Below, piece by piece: positions 25,729-34,388 of a stretch of DNA of 49,206 nt. The stretch is from Pirellulales bacterium. Its GTDB lineage: Bacteria; Planctomycetota; Planctomycetia; Pirellulales; JALHPA01. Position 1 is the stretch's first letter. Each line of letters opens with the position of its first letter. The position numbers and the translations under genes are program-made. Location of the stretch: NCBI GenBank assembly GCA_033762255.1, contig JANRLT010000059.1, positions 1-49,206 on the forward strand. Direction: 5' to 3'. A model generated the notes under the pieces. The model saw only the letters and a program-made list of their open reading frames with translations. It searched no databases and had not been told where the DNA came from.

Positions 25729-26901
25729 ATGACCCTAGCCCCCCCCATCTCCGAAGCGCACATTCCTCCCGCAGCCGCGTCAGCCGCGCCGCGACGAGTG
25801 TTGTATTTGATTAACACGCTGGGAACGGGAGGGACAGAGCGAAACGTGCGGATGTTTTGCCAACATATCGATCAAAGCCGCTATCTCCCCGAGGTTTGGG
25901 TGCTCAAAGGGGGGGGCGAATTTGAGCACGAAATTCGCGATGCCGGAATCGCCGTTCGCGATCTCAACCGCAATTGGGCCCGTAGCCCCTGGTTCGCGCT
26001 CAAAACCGCCTGGCAGATTTCCCGGCAGAATGTGGACTTGGTTCATGCGTTTCTCCCCACGATCGCCACTTATGCAGCCTTGGGGAGGTTGATGTTCGGT
26101 TTGCGGGTTCCCTTGATCATGTCCCTGGGGACGACCAAAATGGCCAACAGCAAAGAAGAGGTGATCATTCGGCGTTTTTTTCCCTTGACGATTGATCATA
26201 TCTTTGCGAATTCCACTTCCGTCGCTGCCTATGCAAAAAACCTAGGCTTTCAAGAATCCCAGACAACAATCATTCCCAACGGGCACAATCCCCATGCGTT
26301 CTTACGGCCGATTAACAAGGAGGCCGTCCGCGACGCCCTGGGCATTAGCTCGGATGAATGGATGCTGATCCACGTGGGGCGATTGATTGATACCAAGCGG
26401 CTGGAGGATTTAATCGACGCGGTCGCCCTGCTGGAACCGCGTCAGTATAAATTTCGCGTCGTGCTGGCGGGTAGCGGGCCTTTGTTGCAATCGCTGCAGG
26501 GACGAATCGCCGAATTGAATTTACAACACCGCTTTATGTTTTTGGGGAATCGCGCGGATGTGCCCGACCTCTTGCGGGCGGCCGACATGTTTGTCTTTCC
26601 CTCCGAGGTCGAGGGTTTGCCAAATTCCATCATCGAAGCGGGCATGGCCCGGCTGCCCATCGTCGCCTGCCAAATCATGGGGGTAACGGATGTCCTGCGG
26701 GATGGCCAAGAAGGCTTGCTGGTCCCTCCGCGCTCGCCCGCGGCCTTTGCCGGAGCCATACAAAAAATGATCGAAGACCCCGAGCTGGCGGGCAGGTTAG
26801 CCGCGGCGGCGCAGCAACATTGCCTGCAAACTTATAGTATTCAAGGGACATTGGATAAACTATATGCCGCGTATGACAAATGCCTGGAAAAGAACGAATA
26901 A
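25729..26901 (+). CDS. Glycosyltransferase family 4 protein
   Basis: A 390-aa GT-B glycosyltransferase. The N-terminal domain begins RVLYLINTLGTGGTERNVRMF, the glycine-rich acceptor-side motif; the C-terminal donor domain has LIHVGRLIDTKRLEDLIDAV, VLAGSGPLLQSLQG and the E-x7-E type motif in VFPSEVEGLPNSIIEAG. These are hallmarks of family GT4. Sugar specificity cannot be told. The ATG at 25729 is used; a TTG at 25708 is in frame upstream. The next gene, the carbamoyltransferase, is 228 bp away behind a promoter candidate, so this may be the last gene of the previous transcription unit. Confidence 0.93.
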   Translation: MTLAPPISEAHIPPAAASAAPRRVLYLINTLGTGGTERNVRMFCQHIDQSRYLPEVWVLKGGGEFEHEIRDAGIAVRDLNRNWARSPWFALKTAWQISRQNVDLVHAFLPTIATYAALGRLMFGLRVPLIMSLGTTKMANSKEEVIIRRFFPLTIDHIFANSTSVAAYAKNLGFQESQTTIIPNGHNPHAFLRPINKEAVRDALGISSDEWMLIHVGRLIDTKRLEDLIDAVALLEPRQYKFRVVLAGSGPLLQSLQGRIAELNLQHRFMFLGNRADVPDLLRAADMFVFPSEVEGLPNSIIEAGMARLPIVACQIMGVTDVLRDGQEGLLVPPRSPAAFAGAIQKMIEDPELAGRLAAAAQQHCLQTYSIQGTLDKLYAAYDKCLEKNE

Positions 26902-27042
26902 GTGCTAAAATCCCGGCAAATACGCCCTCTTTCGTTAAGAATGTGCAAGCCAATTGACAAATTCACCCGCGAAATTCAAGATCACTACAGGAGTGGGATG
27001 ACTGGGAAGATAGAACGGTAATCTATCAGTGACCGTCGGACG

Positions 27043-27070
27043 TTGACAATTGGGGCAGATTGTCTGTTAT
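27043..27070 (+). promoter_or_regulatory. Promoter candidate with inverted repeat, upstream of the carbamoyltransferase
   Basis: A -35 TTGACA (27043-27048) and a -10 TGTTAT (27065-27070, four of six matches) are spaced by 16 bp. GACAAT (27045-27050) and ATTGTC (27059-27064) form an inverted repeat inside the promoter, a possible operator. The carbamoyltransferase ATG is at 27130. Confidence 0.45.
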
Positions 27071-27129
27071 TCCCCACGGGTTGAGGGGCCGCGCCAGCGT
27101 GGCTGCTAAACCGCCTTGCCAACAGATCC

Positions 27130-28956
27130 ATGACACACATCTTGGGTATTTCCGCGTTTTATCATGATAGCGCCGCCGCGCTGGTGCGGGACGGGCAAAT
27201 CCTGGCCGCCGCGCAGGAAGAGCGGTTCACGCGGATCAAACATGACCCGGCGTTTCCCAAAAAGGCCGTGGAATTCTGCCTGGAAACCGCTGGCATCACG
27301 CCCAGTCAATTGGACGCCGTGGTTTTTTATGAAAAGCCGCTGGTCAAATTTGAGCGGCTGTTGCAATCGTATTTGGCATATGCCCCGCGGGGATTTCGCT
27401 CGTTTTTAAACGCCATTCCCGTGTGGCTTAAACAAAAATTATTTCACCCGCGCTTGATTGACGCGGGTTTAGATAATCAATATTCAGGCCCGCTCTACTT
27501 TATTACCCACCACGAGGCGCACGCCGCCAGCGCGTTTTTTCCCTCCCCCTTTGAGGAGGCGGCCGTCATCACCCTGGACGGCGTGGGCGAATGGACCACC
27601 ACCAGTTGGGGCGTCGGACGGGGCAACCGCCTGGAACTGAAACAAGAACTTAAATTTCCCCACTCGCTGGGACTGCTCTACAGCGCGTTCACCTATTACA
27701 CAGGTTTTAAGGTGAATTCCGGCGAATACAAAGTCATGGGCCTGGCCCCTTATGGCGAGCCAAAGTACGCCCAACTGATTTTTGATCATATTTTGGATTT
27801 AAAGGAGGACGGTTCATTCTGGCTGGATCAAAGCTACTTTAATTATTGCGCCGGGTTGACCATGACCGGGCCAAAGTTTCATGATTTGTTTGGCGGGCCG
27901 CCGCGAGAATCGGAATCGCGGATCAGCCAGCGCGAGATGGACTTGGCCGCCAGCGTGCAAAAAGTGACCGAAGAGGTGATGCTACGGATTGCCCGGCATG
28001 TCCGCAAGGAAACCGGCTTGCCCCGCGCTTGCCTGGCGGGGGGGGTCGCGCTGAACTGCGTGGCCAATGGACTAATCGAACGCGAAAAAATCTTTGACGA
28101 ATTGTGGATTCAACCCGCGGCGGGGGATGCGGGGGGGGCCCTGGGGGCCGCGCTGTTTGGCTGGTACCAGATCGAAAACCAGCCCCGCGCGCCCGAGCCG
28201 CATGATAGCCAGCGGGGATCCTACCTGGGGCCGCATTATCCCAATGCCGCAATCCGCCAATATCTGGATTCCATCTCCGCCCCGTACGAATTTCACGCCG
28301 ACGAGGACGCCATTTGCCGGCGCATCGCCGAATTGCTGGACCAGGGAAAAATCGTGGGGCATGTCTGGGGACGAATGGAATTTGGCCCCCGCGCCCTGGG
28401 GCATCGCAGCATCCTGGGGGACGCGCGCAATACCGCTATGCAAGCGCAGATGAATTTAAAGATCAAGTTTCGCGAATCCTTCCGGCCATTTGCCCCCAGT
28501 TGCCTGCGCGAACGCTGCGGCGAATACTTTGAACTGGACGCCGAAAGCCCCTACATGCTGCTGGTGGCTCCCGTCAAGGCCGAACGCCGCAAGCCCATGA
28601 CCCCCGCGCAGGAGAAACTATTCGGCATCGAAAAGCTCAACATCCAGCGCAGCGACCTGCCGGCCATCACGCATGTTGATTATTCGGCGCGGGTGCAGAC
28701 GGTCCGGCCCGAGGCTTCTCCCCGTTATCACAAATTGCTTTCGGCCTTTGCCGAACGTACCGGCTATGGCGTGTTGGTCAATACCTCGTTTAACATTCGC
28801 GGCGAACCAATCGTTTGCCATCCCGAGGAAGCCTACCGCTGCTTTATGTTCACCGATATGGATGTGCTGGTCCTCGAAAATTGCATCTGCCTAAAGGAAA
28901 ACCAACCAGCCATGAGCGGCGCCGAGGAATACAAAGCGGCGTTTAAGCTGGATTAA
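27130..28956 (+). CDS. Carbamoyltransferase (NodU/CmcH family)
   Basis: 608 aa, the usual length for O-carbamoyltransferases that transfer a carbamoyl group from carbamoyl phosphate to a sugar or other hydroxyl. N-terminal Kae1-like domain: MTHILGISAFYHDSAAALV, EERFTRIKHDP, HHEAHAASAF (metal-binding His residues) and VITLDGVGEW. C-terminal YrdC-like part: GRMEFGPRALGHRSIL, ESFRPFAPSCL, VLVNTSFNIRGEPIV. It is followed by a DUF5989 gene and an SxtJ-like gene, a small-gene pair also seen beside carbamoyltransferases elsewhere (SxtI of the saxitoxin cluster). It likely carbamoylates this organism's surface glycan. Confidence 0.96.
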   Translation: MTHILGISAFYHDSAAALVRDGQILAAAQEERFTRIKHDPAFPKKAVEFCLETAGITPSQLDAVVFYEKPLVKFERLLQSYLAYAPRGFRSFLNAIPVWLKQKLFHPRLIDAGLDNQYSGPLYFITHHEAHAASAFFPSPFEEAAVITLDGVGEWTTTSWGVGRGNRLELKQELKFPHSLGLLYSAFTYYTGFKVNSGEYKVMGLAPYGEPKYAQLIFDHILDLKEDGSFWLDQSYFNYCAGLTMTGPKFHDLFGGPPRESESRISQREMDLAASVQKVTEEVMLRIARHVRKETGLPRACLAGGVALNCVANGLIEREKIFDELWIQPAAGDAGGALGAALFGWYQIENQPRAPEPHDSQRGSYLGPHYPNAAIRQYLDSISAPYEFHADEDAICRRIAELLDQGKIVGHVWGRMEFGPRALGHRSILGDARNTAMQAQMNLKIKFRESFRPFAPSCLRERCGEYFELDAESPYMLLVAPVKAERRKPMTPAQEKLFGIEKLNIQRSDLPAITHVDYSARVQTVRPEASPRYHKLLSAFAERTGYGVLVNTSFNIRGEPIVCHPEEAYRCFMFTDMDVLVLENCICLKENQPAMSGAEEYKAAFKLD

Positions 28957-29024
28957 AGCCACTGATTGTCTGCCCCACACTATCACTCCCCACACCCTTT
29001 TTGATTTTAGTTGGAATTACGCCC

Positions 29025-29183
29025 ATGTCCCGCCGCACCAATATCGTGCACGAATTTTGGCTTTTTTTGCAGGCTAATAAACTGTACTGGATGACCCCCA
29101 TTCTGGTGGTCTTTTTGCTATTGGGGGGCTTGCTGATCCTCGGCGGGACGTCCCTGGCGCCATTTATCTACACCCTGTTCTAA
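29025..29183 (+). CDS. Small membrane protein, DUF5989 family
   Basis: 52 aa from the ATG at 29025 (a TTG at 29001 is upstream and less likely). The pattern is EFWLFLQANKLYWMTPILVV, a single transmembrane helix of about 20 residues, and a C-terminal APFIYTLF, which is the DUF5989 family signature. Members occur right after NodU-like carbamoyltransferases and before SxtJ-like proteins. By position it matches SxtK of the saxitoxin clusters. It is possibly a membrane anchor or partner for the carbamoyltransferase. Confidence 0.85.
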   Translation: MSRRTNIVHEFWLFLQANKLYWMTPILVVFLLLGGLLILGGTSLAPFIYTLF

Positions 29184-29244
29184 TGCCGGCCCGCGCTGCG
29201 GCGGATTCGCTCGCGGCTGTTTAACCGGATGCTTCCAGATCGAC

Positions 29245-29267
29245 GCCAGACAGCCCAACTGTCTGGC
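29245..29267 (+). promoter_or_regulatory. Perfect 9-bp stem-loop ahead of the SxtJ-like gene
   Basis: GCCAGACAG (29245-29253) pairs exactly with CTGTCTGGC (29259-29267) around CCCAA. The stem ends 9 nt before the preferred ATG at 29277. There is no T run, so it is not a terminator. It may regulate translation or mRNA stability between the DUF5989 and SxtJ-like genes. Confidence 0.5.
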
Positions 29268-29276
29268 GGATTGCCC

Positions 29277-29687
29277 ATGTCCATGATCGAAATAGACTGG
29301 TCCCCCTCCCCTCGCGAGCTGCGCAAGTTTGGCGTCACCACGCTGATCGGCTTTTTGCTGATTGGCGCTGTCGCCTATTACTTTGACAAAACCACGGTTG
29401 CTTATGTCTGCTGGGGGTTGGGCGCTGTCCTGGGGGGGGCCGCCCTGACCGGGACCGTCGCCGGACTCTGGGCATATCGTGCGTGGATGGGTGTGGCCTT
29501 TGTCATGGGAAATATCATCAGCCGATTTTTAATGGCACTGATATTTTATGGCCTCTTTTGGCCGATGGGGGCGATTCGCCGCGCGCTCGGGGCTGATCCC
29601 CTTCAACTCAATAAACGGGCCACATCCAGCTACTGGACCCCGGTGGGACCACCCACGGATAAGCAGCGCGCGGAACGGCAGTTTTAA
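29277..29687 (+). CDS. SxtJ-like membrane protein
   Basis: 136 aa from the ATG at 29277. The soluble start IEIDWSPSPRELRKFG is followed by about three hydrophobic helices (TTLIGFLLIGAVAYYF, VCWGLGAVLGGAALTGTVAG and NIISRFLMALIFYGLFWP) and a polar tail with DPLQLNKRATSSYW, as in SxtJ-family proteins. The family's function is unknown, but it co-occurs with carbamoyltransferases. An ATG at 29229 is in frame, but it would place a perfect stem-loop inside the coding region. It probably forms a unit with the two preceding genes. Confidence 0.82.
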   Translation: MSMIEIDWSPSPRELRKFGVTTLIGFLLIGAVAYYFDKTTVAYVCWGLGAVLGGAALTGTVAGLWAYRAWMGVAFVMGNIISRFLMALIFYGLFWPMGAIRRALGADPLQLNKRATSSYWTPVGPPTDKQRAERQF

Positions 29688-29721
29688 GTTGGTGCATTTT
29701 TTGGCTTGTGCAATGTGATTC

Positions 29722-31047
29722 ATGATGGACAGCCGCATTCTTTCCATGACCGATCCTTCCCGGACAACCACCGGCGCGCCACCGCAAATGACCCGGCCGG
29801 CCCCCCATGCTTGGTGGCGGCGGGCCTGTCAAAAATTATTGCTGATGGGGGCAAGCTGCCTGGTGGCGGTGCTACTGGCCGAAATCATGCTCCGGCTGGT
29901 CGGGTACTCCTCGCCGGTATTTTTGCAGCCGCATGAAATCTACGGGACTTCGCTGCGGCCAAATCTGCAAGGGTGGTTTCGACTTGAAGGGAAAGCCTGG
30001 AATGAATTTAACAGCCAGGGCTATCACGATGTGGAACGGATACGCGAAAAACCTCCGGGCACCATCCGGATTGCCGTGTTGGGGGATTCTTACACCGCCG
30101 CCCAACAAGTCACGCGGGATAAATCGTTTGTCTCCTTGCTCGAGAAGCACTTAAACGCCGCGGGGGCGTTGGCCGGTAAAAAAGTCGAAGTGCTTAATTT
30201 TGGCTGCAATGGCTACGGCACCGCCCAGGAACTGTTGGTATTTCGCCATGAAGCGCGGCATTACTCCCCCGATTATGTGATTTTGGCTTTTTTAACTGGC
30301 AATGACATCTCGGACAATTCCCGGGCGTTGTATGATATTCCCCGTCCTTTTTTTATCCTTAACCCCGACCAATCGTTGCGGTTGGACAACAGCTTTTTGC
30401 AGTCCGCCGACTATCAGGCCCGCACCAGCGTCAAGGGGAGATGGAAATACTGGTTAATTGATCATTCGCGATTAGCGCAACTGCTCAATACGTTTCGCCT
30501 GGTTTACGAGGCCGCGCAACAGGCGACCGCCCTCTCCGCGACCAACGGCCAAGCGGGCGAAATCGCGCCCGGCATGCTTGATGATGTCTATCTGGATACT
30601 CCCCCCAACGATACCTGGCGGAACGCGTGGGACGTGACGGCCGCGCTCATTCGGCAACTGCATCAAGAGGTTCGAGAAGCCAACGCCCAACTGCTGGTCG
30701 TCAGCCTGAGCAATCCCATTCAAGTCAGCCCCGAGCTGACCAAGGACCCCCATGAATTATCCCGCAGCGAACTTATCGCCAAGCTAGGCGTGGCGGATTT
30801 GTTCGCGCCGGACCGCAAACTACAGCAGATTTGCCAGCAAGATCAAATTCCCTGCTTGCTCTTGGCCCCTTCACTTTGGGAAATTGCCAAAGCGGAAAAG
30901 ACTCCGCTGCACGGCTTTGCGCCCCGTTTAGATAATGGGCACTGGAACGAACGCGGACACTCCGCGGCGGCCGACTTGATCGCCAAGTGGCTGGTTGAAT
31001 TACCCACGGACGCGGATCAGGGGGCCTCGCCACCCGCCACGCCCTAG
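29722..31047 (+). CDS. SGNH/GDSL hydrolase-fold protein with N-terminal membrane anchor
   Basis: A 441-aa protein with one hydrophobic segment at about 39-63 (LLLMGASCLVAVLLAEIMLRL is within it) that would anchor it with the catalytic domain in the periplasm. SGNH blocks are IAVLGDSYTAAQ (nucleophile Ser, block I), NFGCNGYGTAQE (block II), LAFLTGNDISDN (block III) and GHWNERGHSAAADLI (block V, with catalytic Asp/Asn and His). Such proteins remove or transfer O-acetyl groups on surface polysaccharides. It precedes asnB. The ATG at 29722 lies 35 bp after the SxtJ-like stop. Confidence 0.88.
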   Translation: MMDSRILSMTDPSRTTTGAPPQMTRPAPHAWWRRACQKLLLMGASCLVAVLLAEIMLRLVGYSSPVFLQPHEIYGTSLRPNLQGWFRLEGKAWNEFNSQGYHDVERIREKPPGTIRIAVLGDSYTAAQQVTRDKSFVSLLEKHLNAAGALAGKKVEVLNFGCNGYGTAQELLVFRHEARHYSPDYVILAFLTGNDISDNSRALYDIPRPFFILNPDQSLRLDNSFLQSADYQARTSVKGRWKYWLIDHSRLAQLLNTFRLVYEAAQQATALSATNGQAGEIAPGMLDDVYLDTPPNDTWRNAWDVTAALIRQLHQEVREANAQLLVVSLSNPIQVSPELTKDPHELSRSELIAKLGVADLFAPDRKLQQICQQDQIPCLLLAPSLWEIAKAEKTPLHGFAPRLDNGHWNERGHSAAADLIAKWLVELPTDADQGASPPATP

Positions 31048-31127
31048 CAGGCTTTTTTGTATAGCGGTAAATTCATATTCACTCCGTGCGTATACAATAT
31101 AGCCAAAGACGTACTTAAAAAATGAAT

Positions 31128-31140
31128 GTTATCTGATAAC
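31128..31140. promoter_or_regulatory. Palindrome GTTATC-T-GATAAC upstream of asnB
   Basis: Perfect 6-bp arms lie around a single T, in the 199-bp gap before asnB. Upstream, TACAAT at 31093-31098 could be a -10 element, though no good -35 fits. It is a possible operator for asnB; the role is inferred. Confidence 0.3.
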
Positions 31141-31246
31141 TTGTGTGGCGGCGGATTATCCCCTTGGCTGGTATTAGCCCGATCGGCTGTCTGCTCATTA
31201 TCTTTTTCACACCCACGGATTGATCACTTTTAACGGATAAACTAGC

Positions 31247-33181
31247 GTGTGCGGGATTTTTGGGGCTTGGAATTTTGACGGAACGCCGCTGGACACCGAG
31301 GTTGTCTTGCGGGCCAGGGATCAACTGCGCCGGCGGGGCCCGGACGACGCGGGCGTGATGCTTAACGGCCCCGTAGCCCTGGCCCATCGCCGCTTGTCAA
31401 TTATTGACCTGTCACCCCTGGGCCGGCAGCCCATGTCCAACGAGGACGGGACAATTTGGGTGGTATTTAATGGGGAGATATATAATTTCCCGCAGTTGCG
31501 GGAGGAATTATTAAAACGGGGACATCGGTTTGCCAGCCAAACCGACACGGAAGTGATTGTGCACGGGTATGAGGAATGGGGGAGCGAGGTCTTTGGCAAG
31601 CTGGATGGGATGCTGGCGATTGGCCTGTGGGATGAGCGGCGGCGCAAAATGTTTTTATCCCGGGGTCCGCACGGCAAAAAGCCGTTGTTTTATCATTATG
31701 CGGCGGGACGACGGCTGGTGTTTGGTTCCACGCTGGCCTGCCTGATGCATTGGCCAGGGCTGCCGCGGGAGTTGAATATTCCCGCCATTCATGATTACAT
31801 CCGCTATGGTTATTTTTATGCTCCGCAGTCGATCTTGCGGAATGTCCAAAAAGTCCGTCCCGGCCATTATGTCGAGATCGACCAAGAGCGCGGGCTGTCC
31901 GAGCATCGGCATTGGGACATGGTGGCCATTACCCACCGGCCACGGTTAAATTTTAACTCCGAAGGGGAGCTGCTGGATCAACTGGACCAGCGCATCCGCG
32001 CCGCGGTGCGCAAGCGACTCATTGCGGATGTTCCCATCGGCACGTTTTTATCCGGAGGGATCGATTCCAGCTTGATCGTGGCGATCACCAAGGAGGTTTC
32101 CAGCCAGCCGATCAAGACTTTTTCCATCGGTTTTACCAGCGCCGAATTTGACGAAAGCAGCCATGGCGCGGCGGTCGCGGCGCAACTAGGCGTGCCGAAT
32201 ACGGTGTTTCGCATGTCCGGTCAGACCTTGCTGGAATTTATCCCCAAGCTGACACAAGTGTATGACGAGCCAAACCTGGATTATTCAATCCTACCGACAA
32301 TGGCGGTTGCCCGGCTGGCCCGTAGCGAAGTGACCGTGGTCCTGACCGGCGACGGCGGGGATGAGTATTTTGGCGGTTATGACCGCTATTTGGCGATGCG
32401 GTATTTTTCGCGTTATATGCGATTTCTTCCCCGCGCGCTCCGGGAAGTTCTCGCGGAACGGGTCGCCCCCTATATCCCCATGCAGCGGTTGCAGCGATTG
32501 ATGCAACTTATCGGCGCGCCCGATAACGCTAGCTTTAGCGCTTCCTACGCCAATGTCTCCCGTTACTTTGACCTGGAACAATTACTCCCTCCCGGCGCGG
32601 CCGCGCTGCGACAAGGGGACTTTGTGGCGGACTTTATCCGTGCGCAATCCCATTTATCCCCCGCCGAAGCGGCCATGCTATTTGACCTGACCCATCCCAT
32701 GATCGAAGGCATCCTGGTCAAAGTCGACCGCGCCACCATGAATTATGGCGTCGAGGCGCGCAGCCCGCTCTTGGACCGGGATGTGGCCGAGTTTGCCTTG
32801 CAACTGCCCCTGCACTGGAAAATTCGCGGTTCCGAGCTAAAGTACATCCTCAAAAAACTCCTCTGCCGCTACCTTCCCCCGGCGCTCGTTTATCGCAAAA
32901 AACAGGGCTTTTCGCCGCCGCTGCGCGATTGGCTCCGCAAGGAACTACGCGACTTTCTCGAGGATCACCTAGGCGAGGATGCCGTCCGCCGCCGCGGTTT
33001 ATTTCAACCGGCGGGAGTGCGCAAACTGATCAATCAACACCAAAGCGGCGAATTTGACCATAGTTACCTGCTCTGGGCGATCCTGTTTTTAGAAATGTGG
33101 TGCCGCGAGTACCTGGATACCAGTGCCCCCGCGCCCATGGCTGAAAGCGACGGCCTCATCCTCAGCGGGATGGCCAACTAG
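31247..33181 (+). CDS. asnB: Asparagine synthase (glutamine-hydrolysing) family protein
   Basis: 644 aa, starting GTG at 31247 so that the next codon is the catalytic Cys2 of the N-terminal glutaminase (MCGIFGAWNFDG). Glutaminase motifs are HRRLSIIDLSPLGRQPM and FNGEIYNF. The synthetase domain has the PP-loop ATP site LSGGIDSS (about 268-275) and VEARSPLLDRDV. In polysaccharide loci such AsnB paralogues often amidate uronic acids or other carboxylates of the glycan rather than making asparagine. It lies between two SGNH proteins and just before an MBOAT acyltransferase. The stretch before it (31048-31246) holds no gene. Confidence 0.94.
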   Translation: MCGIFGAWNFDGTPLDTEVVLRARDQLRRRGPDDAGVMLNGPVALAHRRLSIIDLSPLGRQPMSNEDGTIWVVFNGEIYNFPQLREELLKRGHRFASQTDTEVIVHGYEEWGSEVFGKLDGMLAIGLWDERRRKMFLSRGPHGKKPLFYHYAAGRRLVFGSTLACLMHWPGLPRELNIPAIHDYIRYGYFYAPQSILRNVQKVRPGHYVEIDQERGLSEHRHWDMVAITHRPRLNFNSEGELLDQLDQRIRAAVRKRLIADVPIGTFLSGGIDSSLIVAITKEVSSQPIKTFSIGFTSAEFDESSHGAAVAAQLGVPNTVFRMSGQTLLEFIPKLTQVYDEPNLDYSILPTMAVARLARSEVTVVLTGDGGDEYFGGYDRYLAMRYFSRYMRFLPRALREVLAERVAPYIPMQRLQRLMQLIGAPDNASFSASYANVSRYFDLEQLLPPGAAALRQGDFVADFIRAQSHLSPAEAAMLFDLTHPMIEGILVKVDRATMNYGVEARSPLLDRDVAEFALQLPLHWKIRGSELKYILKKLLCRYLPPALVYRKKQGFSPPLRDWLRKELRDFLEDHLGEDAVRRRGLFQPAGVRKLINQHQSGEFDHSYLLWAILFLEMWCREYLDTSAPAPMAESDGLILSGMAN

Positions 33182-33212
33182 CGCGTCAACTGGCTATTTT
33201 TGATGACGGACC

Positions 33213-34382
33213 ATGCTCCCTGATACTTCATCCACAAATCATCTTGCGGATTCACAACCACCAGAATCTCCCTGGCGGGTCTGGCGAACGCTGTTGGGTT
33301 TGGTCTTGCCGGTGACCGTGGGGACGGGGTTGGCCATGTGGCTGCATGCCGCTTATTTATTGCCCCGGCTTGGTGTCGGCAACGTCCAGCGGATCGTGGA
33401 TTTAGGCCGCTTGACCGGCACTCCCTTTTCCCAAAATAGCGTCGTGATCCTGGGCAACTCGATCATGATGGAGGGAATTTCCGCGCCTGTCATTGAACGC
33501 CAGTTGTCGCGGGCCAAATCTGAAAGCGCCACAGCAAGCTCCGTCATTCAACATTTACCGGCGGTAAATGTATATAACTGCTCGATTGGCGGTTGCGGCA
33601 TTAACGAGCAGCGAATCCTGTTGCCACGGTTATTGAAGGCGGGACCTCGGACAATTGTGATTGCCCTGCAACCCGATCAAATGGGGTACGTGTCGGATTT
33701 AAACATTGATAAAGCGTTTGCCTATGGCCTGGGAGACTTTGCCACTCAATGGCCGAAAAGCTGGAATCGCGACACATTTAGCGATCTGGCAAATGACCAG
33801 TACGACGCGTTAGTTGCGGACAAGGTTCGTCAACTTGCGCATTTTCGCAACGCGCCGCTCAATCAGCTTAATGAGACCGTTCGCCGCCGGACGCAATCGA
33901 TCCTGCGGACGCGCCCGGATGATGACTGGCGGGATCCCCATGAAATGGTTGGCTCATTACCCGCAAAAGATCCGCGACTGGCGCAGCATTTGGATACCGT
34001 GCGCAAGGTTAAAAAGATTCAATTGGATAGTCCGCGCGGCCAGTCCCGCGAGGGAAAAAAACTCGTGGAGCAGGTCTTGCGATTGGTGGCGGATTCCCCG
34101 ACCCAATTGGTGTTATTGCGGCTACCCATTCATCCGGATTTACGGGACGACTATGCCCGTGAATGGCCCGAGTATCTGGCCTGGACCGAGGAATTGTCCC
34201 GGAAATTCCAGGCGCCCCTGTTAGACGCCAGCGATCTGCTGGACGCAACGGACTTTGCCGACGCCGTTCACCCCAATGCGGCCGGCCGCGAGCGGCTCAG
34301 CGCGGCCCTGGGGGATTTTTTAGCCGCGCATCCTCCCGCTACCACGACAGCCCCGCCCGTTCCCGCTGGGGAACACCCTTAA
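33213..34382 (+). CDS. SGNH-like membrane-anchored protein paired with MBOAT
   Basis: A 389-aa protein with an N-terminal signal-anchor (about 25-50, WRTLLGLVLPVTVGTGLAMW) and a periplasmic domain that resembles the AlgX/DltD/SGNH group. VVILGNSIMMEGIS carries the likely nucleophile Ser, INEQRILLPRLL follows, and the C-terminal ATDFADAVHPNAAGRERLSAAL carries the Asp-x-x-His pair. It ends 6 bp before the MBOAT gene. In alginate and related systems such a pair carries out O-acetylation: the MBOAT passes the acyl group across the membrane and the SGNH partner transfers it to the glycan. Sequence similarity to named members is weak. Confidence 0.8.
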   Translation: MLPDTSSTNHLADSQPPESPWRVWRTLLGLVLPVTVGTGLAMWLHAAYLLPRLGVGNVQRIVDLGRLTGTPFSQNSVVILGNSIMMEGISAPVIERQLSRAKSESATASSVIQHLPAVNVYNCSIGGCGINEQRILLPRLLKAGPRTIVIALQPDQMGYVSDLNIDKAFAYGLGDFATQWPKSWNRDTFSDLANDQYDALVADKVRQLAHFRNAPLNQLNETVRRRTQSILRTRPDDDWRDPHEMVGSLPAKDPRLAQHLDTVRKVKKIQLDSPRGQSREGKKLVEQVLRLVADSPTQLVLLRLPIHPDLRDDYAREWPEYLAWTEELSRKFQAPLLDASDLLDATDFADAVHPNAAGRERLSAALGDFLAAHPPATTTAPPVPAGEHP

Positions 34383-34388
34383 AGCCCG

